DNA of 64,000 nucleotides from Cotesia glomerata (GCF_020080835.1 NC_058166.1:1116001-1180000); one strand, 5' to 3'. Counted from the stretch's first letter, positions 21,966-35,520 are shown. The notes: generated by a model not told the origin, from the sequence alone. A program made the numbers and translations.

Positions 21966-24880
21966 TTTTTTACGGAAAATTGTAAAGATAATTAAAATTT
22001 TCTAAAGAAAATTTAAAATTGTCGATTGTAAGAAGGAAAAACTTATAATTTAAAATAAAACTATATGTGACGGTTGTGAAAATATTATCAAAAAAATAAT
22101 AATCTAATATATCTTTCCGTATTATTGTTATTTTATATATTTTATGTATTTTATTTAATTTTTTTTTTACGTAACAGACGTAAATTGGCACGCACTTTCA
22201 ATGTTTCGATACGTTTATTTTGTAAATTAAACGAATAATGATAATATTGTGCAATCGCTCGCAATAATACTGTGCGATGTATTGAGAAACATTTAGATTG
22301 GATTCGAAGATATTTTTAACAACACACTATTTAAACACACGTACACTAAAAAAATTCATCTTTACGTGGTTTTACGACAAGTTTTCACAGAATTTTTATT
22401 TTACCGAAAAATCTGGAAAATTCATGGAGAAATTTCGTATTTTTTACGAAAGTTTAATGATTATAAGACGGCGGAATTTTGTTACGGGCCGAAGTGATTG
22501 TTGGAAAATCTACGCAGTTTTGGAGAAAATTTTATTGAGAAAATTTTCTGGAAGATTTATCGCAAAATTTATCGCATTTTGCTGGAAGAAAATTTACGGA
22601 AAATTTTTATTTGATATTTTTAATTTTTAAGAATTTTGAAGACAAAATTTTTTTTTGTGACAAAATTTTTCAGAAGAAAATTTGAAGAATTTTTGTGGGA
22701 ATATTTTGTAAGAAAATTGGAAAATTTTGAGGAAAATTAAGTGATTTTTATGAAGACATTTTTAAATAAGTCAAAGAGTTCAATAGAGGTCCCGTCAGCG
22801 GAAAATAAAAACAGCTAAATAATTTCTGTTAAATTTCGAGAAAATTTCGGAATTTCTATCGGAAAATTAACTTTTCAATTGAACATTACAATTTTTCAAC
22901 ACTTTTCACAAAATTTCGATTTTGTAGACGGACATTTGTTCGATTTTTATTACAACTTTTTACGATAAAAATTTTATTAATTACATTTAATAAAATATCC
23001 AAGAAATTTTAGGAAAATTGAACACCAATATTTAAATTTCACCGTAAAATAAATGTAATTTTTCTTTACATTTTTCATTAAAGTCACTGTATACTATCAC
23101 ACGATTTTGCGATTTTTTAATTTTGTTTTGAAATTTCTTTTTATTACTTAAAAATACAATTGTTATTTTTAAAGAATCACTAGTAAAAATTTTTCAAACT
23201 TCACTTTTCAGTTTTTCGATAATATAATTTGCCTATCGTATTTTTTAACGACAAATTTTTCACGTAATTTTTCTTTCGAAGATCTTTCATACAAAGTTAA
23301 CAAATATTTTCTAAGAAGCAATTTAAATTTATCGCTCGTAAAATTAAGAAAAGTCTGGTCTTTTTAAAAAATTTATAAAATTAAATATTTTCCGAATTTA
23401 AATACTAGAAAATTTTCTCGGATATTTTTTAAGTCCACAATTTTTCTTCAATAAATTTTTTAATCAATTTAATTTATTTTCGTTTGTTTATTCTATTTAA
23501 TTAACACACTAAAAATTTTCTACGAAAATTTCATAAATCTTTTCCACTACAAAATTCAATTGTTTTCCCGAGAAAATTCTTAAATTCTTACGTAAGAAAA
23601 CTCACCGAATAATTTTCTCTAATTTTCACACGAATTATACTAACTCTTTATTATTACCGCAAATTCTCAAAACAATTCAAGTTAATTTTTAAACTTTCAA
23701 TTTTTCAATGTATCTTTTTCTTTATTTTCTTTTTCATTATTTTCAAAATTTTCCACCAAAATCACAAATTATCTTTCTTAGAAAATTCTCAACCATTTTT
23801 ATTTATTTTTCTGCTTTTAATAAATTCCAACATTTATTTCTATAAATTTTCCACTTTTTACACGTTTTATTTTTTTTTGCACTCGAAAAATCATTCTTAG
23901 TATTCCGAAAATTTTAAACTAAAAAATTTCCACTTTTCACCTGTCAAAAATAAAAAATAATTTTTTACTAAAAAATTATTAAATTTTTATTTTTCCTCGA
24001 ATTTTTCTAATTTATAACTCACGATTTTTCGATCTAAATTTTACAATAAAATTTCCACTATTTTTTCCTCTAAAAAATATTTTTTCTAAAAATTTTCCCA
24101 AAATTTTTAATTACAAAAAATTTAAATTTTCACTTTTCCTAAAAATTTCCACTATTTTTTTTAACTAAAAATTTTCAATAAAATTTTTACTTTTTCCAAA
24201 ATTTTCTCTAAAAATTTTCCAAATTTTTTTTTAATTACAAAAAATTTTGACTTTTCCTAAAAATTTCTAAATTTTCCAAAAAATTCTCAATTTTTCCTTT
24301 TTAACAAAAGGAACACAAAATTTTCTCACTTCACAGATAAAAAAAAAAAAAAAATTCCTAATAAAAAAAAAAATAAAAATTGCTGAAGTATGTATCTCAT
24401 AAATTACGCGGAATAAATACTCTATACTCATCATTTCTTCGGTCACACGGTACTCAATAGCGAGTTAGTTCTCTACTATTGCTTCTACCTATCCTTTATC
24501 TCTATCTCCGTGTCTCCATATCCATATACCCCGATAAAAAAATATTAAATGCCACTAACAACATCACAATAAAAAAAAAAAAAACAAACTAATATATCAT
24601 CTTTGTATTAAATATTTAAAACAACTTCATTTAAAATAACAACTCATGACAATCCGAGCCGACGATTGTAACAATAAACCTCAGCAGCTCTTAAAAACTA
24701 TCGCGTTTATCAGATTAAAAATTCTACTTTGCGGTCAAGATCCTCCTGTCTCGTATTTAAGTCTCTATTATCACAAACTCGGTATGTATAATGATAAACA
24801 CTCAATTCGCTGATTCTTGATTTATTTTTTAATCTCTAAATTCTTCAGCTCATAACTCGGCTCTGACTCAAAATTTCCAT
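21966..24880. other. Long AT-rich stretch, no gene seen
   Basis: Nearly 3 kb of A/T-rich sequence full of AAAATTTTCC-like words without a fixed period that I can see. It includes homopolymer A tracts at about 24340-24372 and 24570-24585. There is a slightly richer island at 24640-24790. One 110-codon plus-strand frame (22298-22630) has the same biased Phe/Lys/Ile composition as the surroundings and no splice support. Confidence 0.5.
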
Positions 24881-25600
24881 TATCCTAACCCACTTTTTGG
24901 AAACGCCGTGATCTGGGCTACAATTTTGGTCCTTTAAATTTTTTTGATCCGAGTTATAGTTCGCGAGATAATCAAGAAAGAACAAATTCCGCGGTTTTTA
25001 TCCGTGGATTTTTTCGCGGTCGGGTTTTTCCGAGTTTTCCGGGCTTGGAAAAGTCAAATTGGAAATCCGGAGTGTGTTTTGGAAAGCTGAGAAAATTTCC
25101 TAGAAATTTTGTTTGAATAAATTTTCCGTTCCGAGTGAAATTTTCCGAGAAAATCAAGGTTGAAAGTTGAGAAGTGGATTTTTAAGCCGAGAAGGGCTTT
25201 TTGGCCATTGAGGAGCCTTAAGGAAATTTTTTTTGAAAAATTTAAGGATATTTTTAGAAAGCTGAGAAAATTTCCTAGAAATTTTGTCTAGGAGTTTTCC
25301 AATTCGAATGAAAATTTTCCGAGAAAATTAAAGTTGAAAATTAATTTACGGATTTTTAATCCACGGATTTATTTTTTGAGCCTTAAGGGCCTATTTAGGG
25401 CCTTTAGGGCCATTTTTTTGAAGACCTAGGGATATTTCTTAAAAGCTTAGAAAATTTCCTACAAATTTTGCTGGAATGTATTTTTCGATCCGAGTAATAT
25501 TTTCCGAGAAAATTAAGGTTGAAAATTAATTCACGGGAATTTAAAAAAAAAACCGGAATTTTCCGGAAAATTTTTTTAAAAAATTTTTTTGATAAAATTC
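24881..25600 (-). repeat. Diverged ~180-bp satellite, GAAAATTTCCTAGAAATTTTG
   Basis: Three or four monomers. The GAAAATTTCCTA(G/C)AAATTTTG landmark appears near 25091, 25266 and 25448. Each is followed by TTTTCCG(TT/AT)CCGAG.GAAATTTTCCGAGAAAAT and AAGGTTGAAA. The first unit is preceded by CTACAATTTTGGTCC, linking it to the 184-bp family. Confidence 0.7.
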
Positions 25601-26600
25601 ACAACACGTCACATCACAAAAAAATAAAATATAAAAAATTCACCTCCACTAAAAATTATCGCGACCGTTTATTGGAAAATTAATTAAAAAAAATTTTCCA
25701 TAAAAAAATTTTCCAAGAAAATTTTTACAACACGAGCTTGAGTACGAACTCTCACACGGCCTGCGTTCTGGCCAAGACTAACCGCGAGGCGTGTTGTCAG
25801 CCCCCTCACGGGTCATCCCTCTTACGCATGAAATTCCACGGAAAAATTTTGTCCCAACTCTTCAAAAGTTTTTTCTAACATTTTCCTTAAAATTCAATAT
25901 TTTGAGAAAATTTTTCCAGAAAAATTTTCTAATTTTTAAGAAGAAAAATTTTATTCTCAAGTGGGGAAAATTCTTCCGGAATTCAGCGAAGTTTTGTCGG
26001 CGGGAGCGCGAAGCGCTGGACAATAATTTATCCGCCGGAGTTTGCCGAGTGAGAGCTCGATTTTACAAAGCCCGTGTAGTGGCGCCGCCTGGTGGATAAA
26101 ATAGGAACTAGGGGATTTTATAGGGCGATATCCTGGAGAATTAATTCCAGAGAAATTGATTGGTCATTTTTTTTAGGAAATTTTTTTTTAAGAAAATGAA
26201 AAAAAAAAATGTTTTTTTTTTTTGCAGTTTAATTTTTGGGTTTTATTCCAGGGAATTTTTTAGGAGTGAAGGTACGCATGCGTTGATGGGTGATTGGAGA
26301 CTTTAAGGGTATTGGAGACGAGTTATTGGCGATATTGGTGAGTTCAATAGGTGATTGGAAAGGTGCAAAGCCGTGAAGTCGCGGATTTATAAATTTACAA
26401 TTCTTTTTTAAGGGACTTGGTTTAATTTTTAGGTCATAATTTAAAAACTATTGATTTTAGAAAAATTTTTATAAAATACAAAATTGTAGATCGGAAAATT
26501 TTTTACCGAAAAATATCTTAATAATCTCAAGAAATCTTTACCCAAGCTTAGTAATATTATCCAGCGGCGTCTAACTATTATCAAAAAAAAAATTTTGCTT
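25601..26600. other. GC-richer island with CTCF-like site
   Basis: Mixed sequence whose 25730-25830 and 25980-26100 parts are distinctly GC-rich. ACAACACG at 25727 and CGTGTTGT near 25795 are inverted. The stretch GGCGGGAGCGCGAAGCGCT lies near 26000. A near-consensus CTCF word follows at 26081-26095. No exon could be defined, and the open frame at 25791-26099 mixes AT-rich and GC-rich parts with no family resemblance. Confidence 0.4.
26081..26095 (-). promoter_or_regulatory. CTCF-like motif
   Basis: On the minus strand this reads CCACCAGGCGGCGCC, matching the metazoan CTCF core CCASYAGRKGGCGC at every position but one. Such a 14-base match in an AT-rich background is unlikely by chance, although occupancy is unknown. 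Confidence 0.55.
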
Positions 26601-27290
26601 TATTAAATAATGAATATTGTTAAATTGCACTGTACTTTCTTATATATTGACGTTTATAAAGATATAAACTCATTCCGATGTTACACTCATTAAGAGCTTT
26701 CATTTGAGTACCCACATGCATTTTTGATATATTTTTCATATATACATATATATAATATATATTTTAAAGATATAAGCTCATTCCGATGTTACACTCATCA
26801 AGAGCTTTCATTTGAGTACCCACATGCATTTTTTTATATATTTTTCATATATACATATATAATATATATAAATATATAAAATATATGAAAAATTGATGTG
26901 GGTACTCAAATGAAAGGTCTTAATGAGGGTAACATCAGGATGGGCTTATATCTTTAAAAATGTCAATAGTTCAAAAAATACAAGGTCATTTCTTAATTAT
27001 TGACATTTTTAAAGATATAAGCTCATCTTGATGTTACACTCATCAAGAGCTTTCATTTGAGTACTCACATGCATTTTTGATATATTTTTCATATAGACAT
27101 ATATAATATATATAAATATATAAAATATATGAAAAATTGATGTGGGTACTCAAATGAAGAATCTCAATGAGTGTAATGTCAAAGTGAGCTTATATCTTTA
27201 AAAATGTCAATAGTTGACAAGATATAATGTAATTTCTTAATTATGTATCTATAGATAGAGCATTTTCAAACGCAGCCGAAATACTTATGG
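26582..27290 (+). mobile_element. Hairpin-module repeat element, locus 2
   Basis: The left border AAAATTTTGCTTTATTAAATA..TTGTTAAATTGCACTGTA matches 49.51 kb and the reverse of 14.75 kb. About three modules follow, the first truncated within its ATAT core. The right border TGTATCTATAGATAGAGCA..AAATACTTATGG matches that of locus 3, so both termini are defined by comparison. No protein is encoded. Confidence 0.88.
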
Positions 27291-27329
27291 GGCATTCCAT
27301 AATGACTGGTGGGACATTTGACTCTGGAA

Positions 27330-28280
27330 GTTTAGGAAAATTTTTAATCAATACAAAGTTGTCACTCGGAAAATTTTCTAACTAAAATACTCCTAATTTT
27401 TTTTTTTAATTTTCATTTATTCCTAAGAAATTCACAATTTTTATGGAAAATTCTCAAAATTTTCTAAAAATTTTTAATTTTTTCTTAAAAACCTTCTATA
27501 ACTTAGAAAATATCTTTAGGAAAATTCTCAATCCATAGAAAATTGTAACCCGGAAAATTTCCTAACTAAATTACTCCTAACTTTTCCAAATATTTCTATT
27601 CATTTCCAAGAAATTCACGATTTTCATCCAAAATTTTCAAAAATTCCTAAGAACTTCCCGTTTTTTCCTTAAAACCTTCCATAACTCGTTAAATATTGAT
27701 TTAAGAAAAATTTTCAATCGATACAAAATTAAAACCCGGAAAATTTCCTAACCAAAATACTCCCAACTTTTCCAAAAATTTCCATTCATTCCCAAGAAAT
27801 TCACAATTTTTATCAAAAATTCTAAAAAATTCCCATTTTTCTTTAAAATTTTTCATAATTCCTAAAATATAAATTTTAGGAAAATTTTCAATCAATACAA
27901 AGTTATAACCCGGAAAATTTCCTACTCCAAGCTTTTCAGAGTTTTCAAAAAATTCCTATTATTCTCTCAAAATTTCCAGTTTAAAATTCAGAATTTTATT
28001 TTTTTTTTTTTTAAATCGCTCATAACTAAAAAAATATCAATTTTTGGAAAATTTTTACTGACTCCAAAATTGTAGCCCGGAAAATTTCCTAACCAAAACA
28101 TTCCTAAATTTTCCAAAAATTTTCATTCATTCTCAAGAAATTTACAATTTTTATCCGAAATTTTCAAAAAATCCAGTTTTTCCTTAAAACCTTCTACAAC
28201 TCATAAAATATCAATTTTAGGAAAATTTTTAACCAAAATAATATTGTAGCCCGGAAAATTTCCTAACCAAAACACTCCTT
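27330..28280 (-). repeat. Satellite array, inverted orientation
   Basis: Landmarks (A/G)(C/T)CCGGAAAATTTCCTAAC lie at 27365, 27549, 27735, 27909, 28076 and 28250 (steps 184, 186, 174, 167, 174). The order is ATAACT..AAATAT, then TTTAGGAAAATTTT, then AAATTGTAGCCCGG, the canonical core of the ~184-bp superfamily. Confidence 0.88.
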
Positions 28281-29335
28281 AATAATAAAAAAATAACTTA
28301 TAGTTCTTGATAAAATAAAAAAATTCCAAATAACTTTCACCGAGTTTAAAACGAATATTTTAAAATCGAAAATGGAGCGTAAAAATATTTTTATGACAGA
28401 TAAATTTATCTTGTCTCTGCGGCTACCGGCCATAAATAATGATTCTAAAATTTGGGTAACTGTAGCGTTTAATGGTCAGTTAAGTGTCATGTGGTGAGGT
28501 GAACCAAATCCTAGACTTCACTTCTAAAACTGTACAAAATATCCTTTTCTTTTATTCTCTATCCCTTCGAAGGCCCTCTACTCGGGTCGAGCCTTGCCAC
28601 GTCTACTCTCACTCTCTCTCTGCCATTGAAAAATCTAAAACTTGAGTTTACGTCACTCTTTCTTCCCTTATTTAATCTCAACACGTTTCCGGATACGAAC
28701 CGTTTAAATTTCAATCCAGACAAAACCAAGTTCAAGTCGGTCTATGGCTCTTACCGTTTCCCTAAAGCCCTTGGATCTTATGTGGACGAAGTTATTATGT
28801 AACCTTTGTGTTGTTCCGTTTTTCTTTTTTTTTATTTGTTTCGGAAAAAGGAAAATTAAAAGTTTTACACTAATTTTTAAAAAATTTTTACGTTAGACGC
28901 CGTTGGATAAAATTACGGAGCTTGGCTAAGGATTTCTTGAGATTATTAAGATATTTTCGGTAAATTTTCCGAAGCAGTGAAAATTTTCCAGAAATTGATA
29001 ATTTTTTAGCTATTATTATTACTATTATTTTTATTTAAACAATATTAATTATTTCAATACTATATTGAATCAACGTAGTGAAAACAAAATAAATAATTTG
29101 AATATTAAATTAAATTAGATCGATATCATAAATAAGATAAATACAATAAATCTTAATAATTTCCATAATTCTAAAACACTACAAGTCACTAATTGTCCTC
29201 ACTCAAAAAATACTCGTAGCACACTCTCCGGAAGTCTGTTAACGTAGGCTGCGACGAACAACTTGCTGGTAAGTAATTATGAGCGATTTAAAAAAAAAAA
29301 GTAACATTTTGAGGATTTTGAATTTTAAATTAGAA
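28281..29335. other. Unique spacer, CT-rich centre
   Basis: About 1 kb without satellite. The part 28500-28800 is GC-richer with a (CT)n tract (about 28607-28620) and TCGGGTCGAGCC. No exon with matching splice sites was recognised. Confidence 0.4.
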
Positions 29336-29567
29336 ATTTTACGAGATAAATAGGAATTTTTGGAAAACTTTGGAATGTTCTGAATAGAAAATTTTCCGGG
29401 CTATAATTTTGTATTGATTAAAAATTTTTCTAAACTATCAACTCTAGAAATTTTAAGTTATGGAAAGTTTTAATGAAAAACTAGTTTCAGGAAGTTTCCA
29501 GGAATTTTTGATGTAAATCGTGAATTTCTTGGAAATAAATCAAAATTTTTGGAAAAATCAGAAGGTA
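29336..29567 (+). repeat. Satellite monomer left of the foldback element
   Basis: Contains AGAAAATTTTCCGGGCTATAATTTTGTATTGA and the following part of a ~184-bp monomer. The family resumes at 30671 with AGAAAATTTTCCGGATTATAATTTTGTATTGA, so the element between them interrupts a satellite block. Confidence 0.7.
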
Positions 29568-30670
29568 CCGTGTAAAAAAAAAAATGTCCCAAAATTGTCC
29601 CAAAAATGTCCCAAGCGTGGGACATCCAAACGTGACACAATTTGGGACAATTTTAGGACATCTTAAAAAAAATTAAAAGTTTTAAAATAGTGCGTTTAAG
29701 TAATTTTTCGTCGATTTTAGGTATTTTTTTGAAGATTTTCAGAAAAACTTCATAATTTCATGACAATTTTACTACAATTTTAAACGGTTTTTAAATGATT
29801 TTGAAGAAGATAATTTATTTTTGCACAGCTGTAGATTTGTCTAGAAATTAATGGATGAAACATTTATTGAACATTTTTGGGACAATTTTAGGACATTTTT
29901 AGGACATTTTGGGACAATTTTAGGACATTTTTGGAACATTTTTGAGACAATTTTGAACGTTTTCAAATACTAAAAAACAATTTATTTTTGCACGGTTGTA
30001 GATTTGTCCTAAAATTAATAGATGACATTTGAGGACATTTTTGGGACAATTTTAGGACATTTTGGGACAATTCTGTAATGTTTCTACAACAGACTTTGAA
30101 CATTTTTAGAACTATTTCACGATACTTTTTGAAAAAATATTTACAAAAATATTTAAAAAATGTTCTGAAAATTGTCCTAAAGTTGTCCCAAAATGTCCTA
30201 AAATTTTTCATCTATTAATTTTAGGACAAATCTACAACCGTGCAAAATAAATTGTTTTTCTTTTTTAATTATTTGAAAAACGTTCAAAATTGTCCCAAAA
30301 TGTCCTAAAATTGTCCCAAAATGTCCTAAAATGTCCTAAAATTGTCCCAAAAATGTTCAATAAATGTTTCATCCATTAATTTCTAGACAAATCTACAGCT
30401 GTGCAAAAATAAATTATCTTCTTCAAAATCATTTAAAAACCTTTAAAATTGTAGTAAAATTGTCATGAAATTGTGAAGTCTTCTGAAAATCTTCAAAAAA
30501 ATACCTAAAATCGACGAAAAATTACTTAAACGCACTATTTTAAAATTTTTAATTTTTTTTTTGAGATGTCCCAAAATTGTCCTAAAAATGTCCCAAATTG
30601 TGTCACGTTTGGATGTCCCACGCTTGGGACATTTTTGGGACAATTTTGGGACAATTTTTTTTTACATGGG
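29568..30670. mobile_element. GTCCCAAAA foldback element, copy 1 (1.1 kb)
   Basis: A long palindrome. The left end reads CCGTGTAAAAA then TGTCCCAAGCGTGGGACATC; the right end is its reverse complement, ending TTTTTTACATGGG. The arms extend for about 500 bases with shared landmarks AAATAGTGCGTTTAAG, TTGCACAGCTGTAGATTTGT and TTTTTGGGACAATTTTAGGAC. The centre is a variable run of GGACATTTT/GGACAATTTT units. No reading frame above background is present. It inserted into ~184-bp satellite, and a second copy lies at 53787-55212. Confidence 0.92.
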
Positions 30671-31320
30671 ACGTTTTAGGTTAGAAAATTTTCCGGATTA
30701 TAATTTTGTATTGACTGAAAATTTTCCTAAAGATATTTTCCGATTTATGGCAGATTTAAAAAAAAACTGGAATTTTTTATTAAATTTTATCAATTTAAAA
30801 TTGAAATTTTTGAGTTTAAATAAATATTTTCAGAAAATTCTTCAGTATTTTAAAAGTCAATTTTCCGGGCTACATTTTTCTATTTCTAAACATTTTCCTT
30901 AAATTCAATACTTCTCCTAAATTACAGCTAATTAAACAAAAAAAACTTTCCTATAATTCTAAAAATTTCTAAAATTCACTTTTCAAATTCACAAATTCCT
31001 CTTATTTTTCAAAATTTTCTTAGACCTAAGCCTACTATAAGATAGAAAATTTTCCGGACTACAATTTTCTATTCCTTAAAAATTTTTTTAAACTCAATAT
31101 TTTCCAAGTTATATCCATTTAAATATAAAAAAATTCTTAATAATTTTCTAAAATTTCTAAATTCAATTTTAAAAATAAAAAATTCAAGCTTATTTTCTAA
31201 AATTTTTCCAGACCTGAGTAGTATTTAAAATCGTAAATTTTCCGGGCTACATTTTTCTATCCCAAAAATTTTCCTACACTCAATATTTTCCAAGTTACAG
31301 CCAATTAAAAGATAATCTCC
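30671..31320 (+). repeat. Satellite monomers right of the foldback
   Basis: Diverged copies with TTTTCCGG(A/G)(C/T)TACA.TTTT near 30690, 30862, 31046 and 31240, at steps of about 172-194. Confidence 0.7.
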
Positions 31321-31810
31321 AAGTTAGGAAAGCGAAACTCAATTTTAGTAAAACGGAATAAAAAATAAAATATGTAATAAAAGGTAATAATAACATTTAT
31401 AAAAAAGTATTTAATAGAAGTTACATAACAAAAGTAATTTATTCATCCATTACAGTGGCGTTTCCTCACGTTTCATTTGCAGTAGCGTCTACATTGCATC
31501 GAATAATCTAACACAACCCAATTGTTTTGTAATGCCCAACAAAATAATTGCTGCTAAAGAATTCCGCTCTTTTACTCTATATATATATTTATGTATATAT
31601 ATATACACACAACCGATCTTAGAGTATGACTTAAGAGATCTGCTGATGCTGTTAATAATAATTATAAACAACGGTTTCAAGTCACAGCACGATTTAATAT
31701 TTAATATTTAACAAACATCCATCTTTGCTAAATCCTATTACTCTTTTATTCTTTTTTTTATTATCCCACCTTTTATGCTTCCATATCTTGAAATTATATA
31801 TGTATTTAAT
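31321..31810. other. Spacer with TATA microsatellite
   Basis: Single-copy-looking, with an ATATATATTTATGTATATATATATAC run near 31578-31608. No gene recognised. Confidence 0.4.
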
Positions 31811-33090
31811 AATCTACTAGTACTTTTATGGAAAATTTAAGAGTTTTTTATCAAATTTTCCGAAATTTTTCCGAGTTTTTTTTACATTAAAACTAACTAA
31901 CTCGGAAAATGTTGATTTTAGGAAAATTTTAAAAATTGAAAATTATAGACCGGAAATTTTCCAATTCAAAACACTATTCAGGTCTGGAAAAATTTTGGAA
32001 AATTAGTTTGAATTTTGGATTTTTAAAATTGAATTTAGAAATTTGGAAAATTAGAATTTTTTACATTTAAATGGCTGTAACTCGGAAAATATTGATTTTA
32101 GGAAAATTTTTAAAATGGAAAACTATTGCCTGGAAAATTTCCGATTCAAAACACTATTCAGGTCTGGAAAAATTTTGGAAAAATAGCTCGAATTTCGGAT
32201 TTTTAAAATTGAATTTTAGGATTTGGAGAATTGGAATTTTTCTTTTATTTAAATGGCTATAAGTCGGAAAATATTGAGTTTAGGAAAATTAAAAAAAAAA
32301 AGAAAATTATAGCCCGGAAAATTTCCGATTCAAAACATTACTTAGGTCTGGAAAATTTTTGGAAAACTAGGTTGAATTTTGAATTTTAAATATTAAATTT
32401 AAAAATTTGGAAAATTATAAAGAATTTTTCTTACATTTAAATGGCTATAACTTGGAAAATATTAATTTTAGGAAAATTTAATAATAGAAAATTATAGCCC
32501 GGAAAATTTCCGATTCCAAACACTCCTCAAGTCTAAACTAAATTTTGGAAAATTAGTGCGATTTTAAAAATTTTTAAAATTATTCCTAAAAACTTAGAAA
32601 ATTATAAAGTTTTTCTTTTAAATACCTCTAACTCGAAAAATATTGATTTTAGGAAAATTTGAAAAATAGAAAATTAAAGCCCGGAAATTTTCCGATTCAA
32701 AACACTACCTAAGTGTAGAAAAATTTTGGAAAATTAGTTTAATTTTAAAAATTTTTTTAATTATTTTTAAAAACTTAGAAAATTATGTTTTTCTTTTAAA
32801 TGGCTGTAACTCGGAAAATATTGATTTTAGGAAAATTTCTACAGAATACAAAATTGTAGCTTATAAAATTTCCTTTTTAAAATTTTCCAAAATTCTCCCA
32901 AAATTTTAATCTAACCTTTAAAATTTCAAGTTTTAAATCCTAAAAAATTCTCAAAATTTTCCTAAAAAAATTCCTCTTTTCCTAAAATCGCTATAACTCA
33001 GAACCTATCAATTTCTGAAAAATTTTCACTGATTCCAAAATGATTTCCCAGAAAATTTCCTAACTTAAACACTCCCTAGTTTTCTAAATC
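31811..33090 (-). repeat. ~182-bp satellite array, GGCTGTAACTCGGAAAATATTG
   Basis: Monomer landmarks at 31951, 32130, 32314, 32499, 32681 and 32861 (steps 179-185). Each has AATGGCTGTAACTCGGAAAA, then TATTGATTTTAGGAAAATTT, then AAAATTATAGCCCGGAAA, then CGATTCAAAACACTA. The same subfamily recurs at 55.2-57.1 kb. Confidence 0.9.
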
Positions 33091-33955
33091 TCTCGATCCC
33101 TTCCGCGAATTTTTCAATTTAAATCCAGGACAAAAAAATTCTCACCATCGTCCGTTAAAATTCAAAAATTAATTATCATTAAATAAATTTAATAAATAAA
33201 TTATCTTACCCCTTAAAATTGCATCCAAGGGCCCAAAAATAGGGCCCTAAATTTAATAATTAATTTATGTCCAATAAACGTGAGAAAAAAAGGCAGCTCT
33301 GATAAATAAATTCAAATAAAATCGCTACGGTTTTATTTTAATTGTAATTTATTATTTCTGGTCCAGGATTTAAAACGCGTTTTTAAGGGGGGTAGGGGAA
33401 TTTTAGTATTTAAAATTTGGCATAAATATTAATTTGGTATTAATTTAACTGGAGAATAATGTGGAGTATGTTTTAGCATATCGAGAATAATTTAATAATT
33501 TAATAATTTAATAATGATGGGTGTATAAATATCAGAAAGTACCCTTGAGTTTATTTGGTGGATGTAATATCGGGTGCAGCGTCACATTTTAATAAAGGCG
33601 CTGCTCGTTGAGTCTCACAGAGAACATTGAGCCGCTTTGTCTGCTAATGGAACAAGATAAAAGAACAAACTGGTTCGTTTTGGTACGTCCTATGATATAT
33701 ATTATATATAAATATATAATATTGTTCGGATGCGAGGAGGCTTCTGAAGGTATCTAAGGGCTGCTTTGCATACCAGCTACCGGTTAAGGTTTTTATTGTT
33801 TAGTCATTTCTATGTGAATTACAATTCAAATTGCGAGACGTTCGGTGATCGATGTCGGGAATTCTTTTTTTTTTTTATTTAGTTTGTTCAGATTGAAGTT
33901 ATTCGCGCAAACGTGGGAAAGTTTTAAGGGGTGGAAATTATCCTAATGAATTTTA
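33091..33955. other. Unique spacer
   Basis: Mixed sequence with richer patches at 33560-33660 and 33715-33860, and an imperfect TAATAATTTAATAATTTAATAA tract near 33490. No exon recognised. Confidence 0.4.
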
Positions 33956-35520
33956 ATTAAGAAAATTTATTGGAAAAATTAAAAATGGAAAATAACACTT
34001 AAAAATTTCAAAATTACAAATTAAAATTCTCTCAAAATGGCCCACAAAAATTACCTTAGAATTTATTAAAAATGACCCATAAAAATTACTTCAAAATTCC
34101 CCATAAAAATTCTCTCAAAATTCCCCATAAAAATTCCAATTTCTTAAAAATGCTCCATAAAAATTTTCAAAATAACAAATTAAAATTCCCTCAAAATCAC
34201 CCATAAAAATTAGCTTAGAATTTATTAAAAATTATTTAAAAATTCTCTCAAAATGGCCCATAAAAATTAGCTTAGAATTTATTAAAAATTATTTAAAAAT
34301 TCTCTCAAAATGGCCCATAAAATTTTTTTATTTCATTAAAAATTCCACGTAAAAATTTTCTCAAATTTCCTCATAGAAATTCTCTGAAAATGACAAAAAT
34401 TTTCTGAAAATTTCCTCAAAATGACCCATAAAAATTTGCTTAGAATTTATTAAAAATGACCCATAAAAATTAATTTAAAATCCCCCATAAAAATTATCTC
34501 AAATTAACCCATAAAAATTTACTTAAAATTTATTAAAAATTTGCTTAAAAATTACTTCAAAGTTCCCTATAAGAATTTTCTCAAAATGACCCATAAAAAT
34601 TCTCTCAAAATTCCCCATAAAAATTTTCTTAAAATGACCCATAAAAGTTTGCTTAAAATTTATTAAAAATTGCCCATAAAAATTTTTTCAAAATGACTCA
34701 TAAAATTTTTCTTTAATTTATTAAAAATGACTCATAAAAATTTGCTTAAAAATTACTTCAAATTTCCCTATAAGAATTTTTTCAAAATGACCCATAAAAT
34801 TTTCTCAAAATTCCCCATAAAAATTCTCTCAAGATGACCCACAAAAATTTATTTAAAATTTATTAAAAATTCCTCAAAAAAAAATATTTCAAAATTCCTC
34901 ATAAAAATTCTCTCAACATTCCCCATAAAATTTCTATCAAAATAACCCATAAAAGTTTGCTTAAAATTTATTAAAAATTCCCCATAAAAATTTTCTAAAA
35001 ATGACCCATAAAATTTTTTTTTAATTTATTAAAAATGACCCATAAAAATTCCCTCAAAATTCCCCATAAAAATTCTCTCAAAATGATCCATAAAAATTAT
35101 TAAAAATTCCTCAAAAAAAAATATTTTAAACCTTCTCATAAAAATTCTCTCATAATTCCCCATAAAAATTTTCTCAAAATGACCCATAAAAGTTTGCTTA
35201 AAATATATTAAAAATTTTCCATAAAAATTCTCTCAAAATTCCTCATAAAAATTCTCTCAAAATGACCCATAAAAATTTTTTTTTAATTTATTAAAAATGA
35301 CCCATAAAAATTCTCTCAAAATTGCCCATAAAAATTATCTCAAAATGACCCATAAAAATTTGCTTAAAATTTATTAAAGTTTCCTCAAAAAAAAACTTCA
35401 AAATTCCCTATAAAAATTCTCTCAAAATTCCCCATAAAAATTTTGTCAAAATGACCAATAAAAATTCGCTTAAAATTTATTAAAAATTTTTCTCAAAATT
35501 CGCCATAAAATTTTCTTGTA
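33956..35520 (+). repeat. 24-bp minisatellite block 1 (CCCATAAAAATT orientation)
   Basis: Dozens of units of the form CCCATAAAAATTCTCTCAAAATGA (with TTCC for TGAC and other variants). Larger composites are inserted regularly, for example a GCTTAGAATTTATTAAAAAT segment, giving a higher-order pattern. The block is mirrored by 36480-37860 across about 0.95 kb. Confidence 0.92.
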
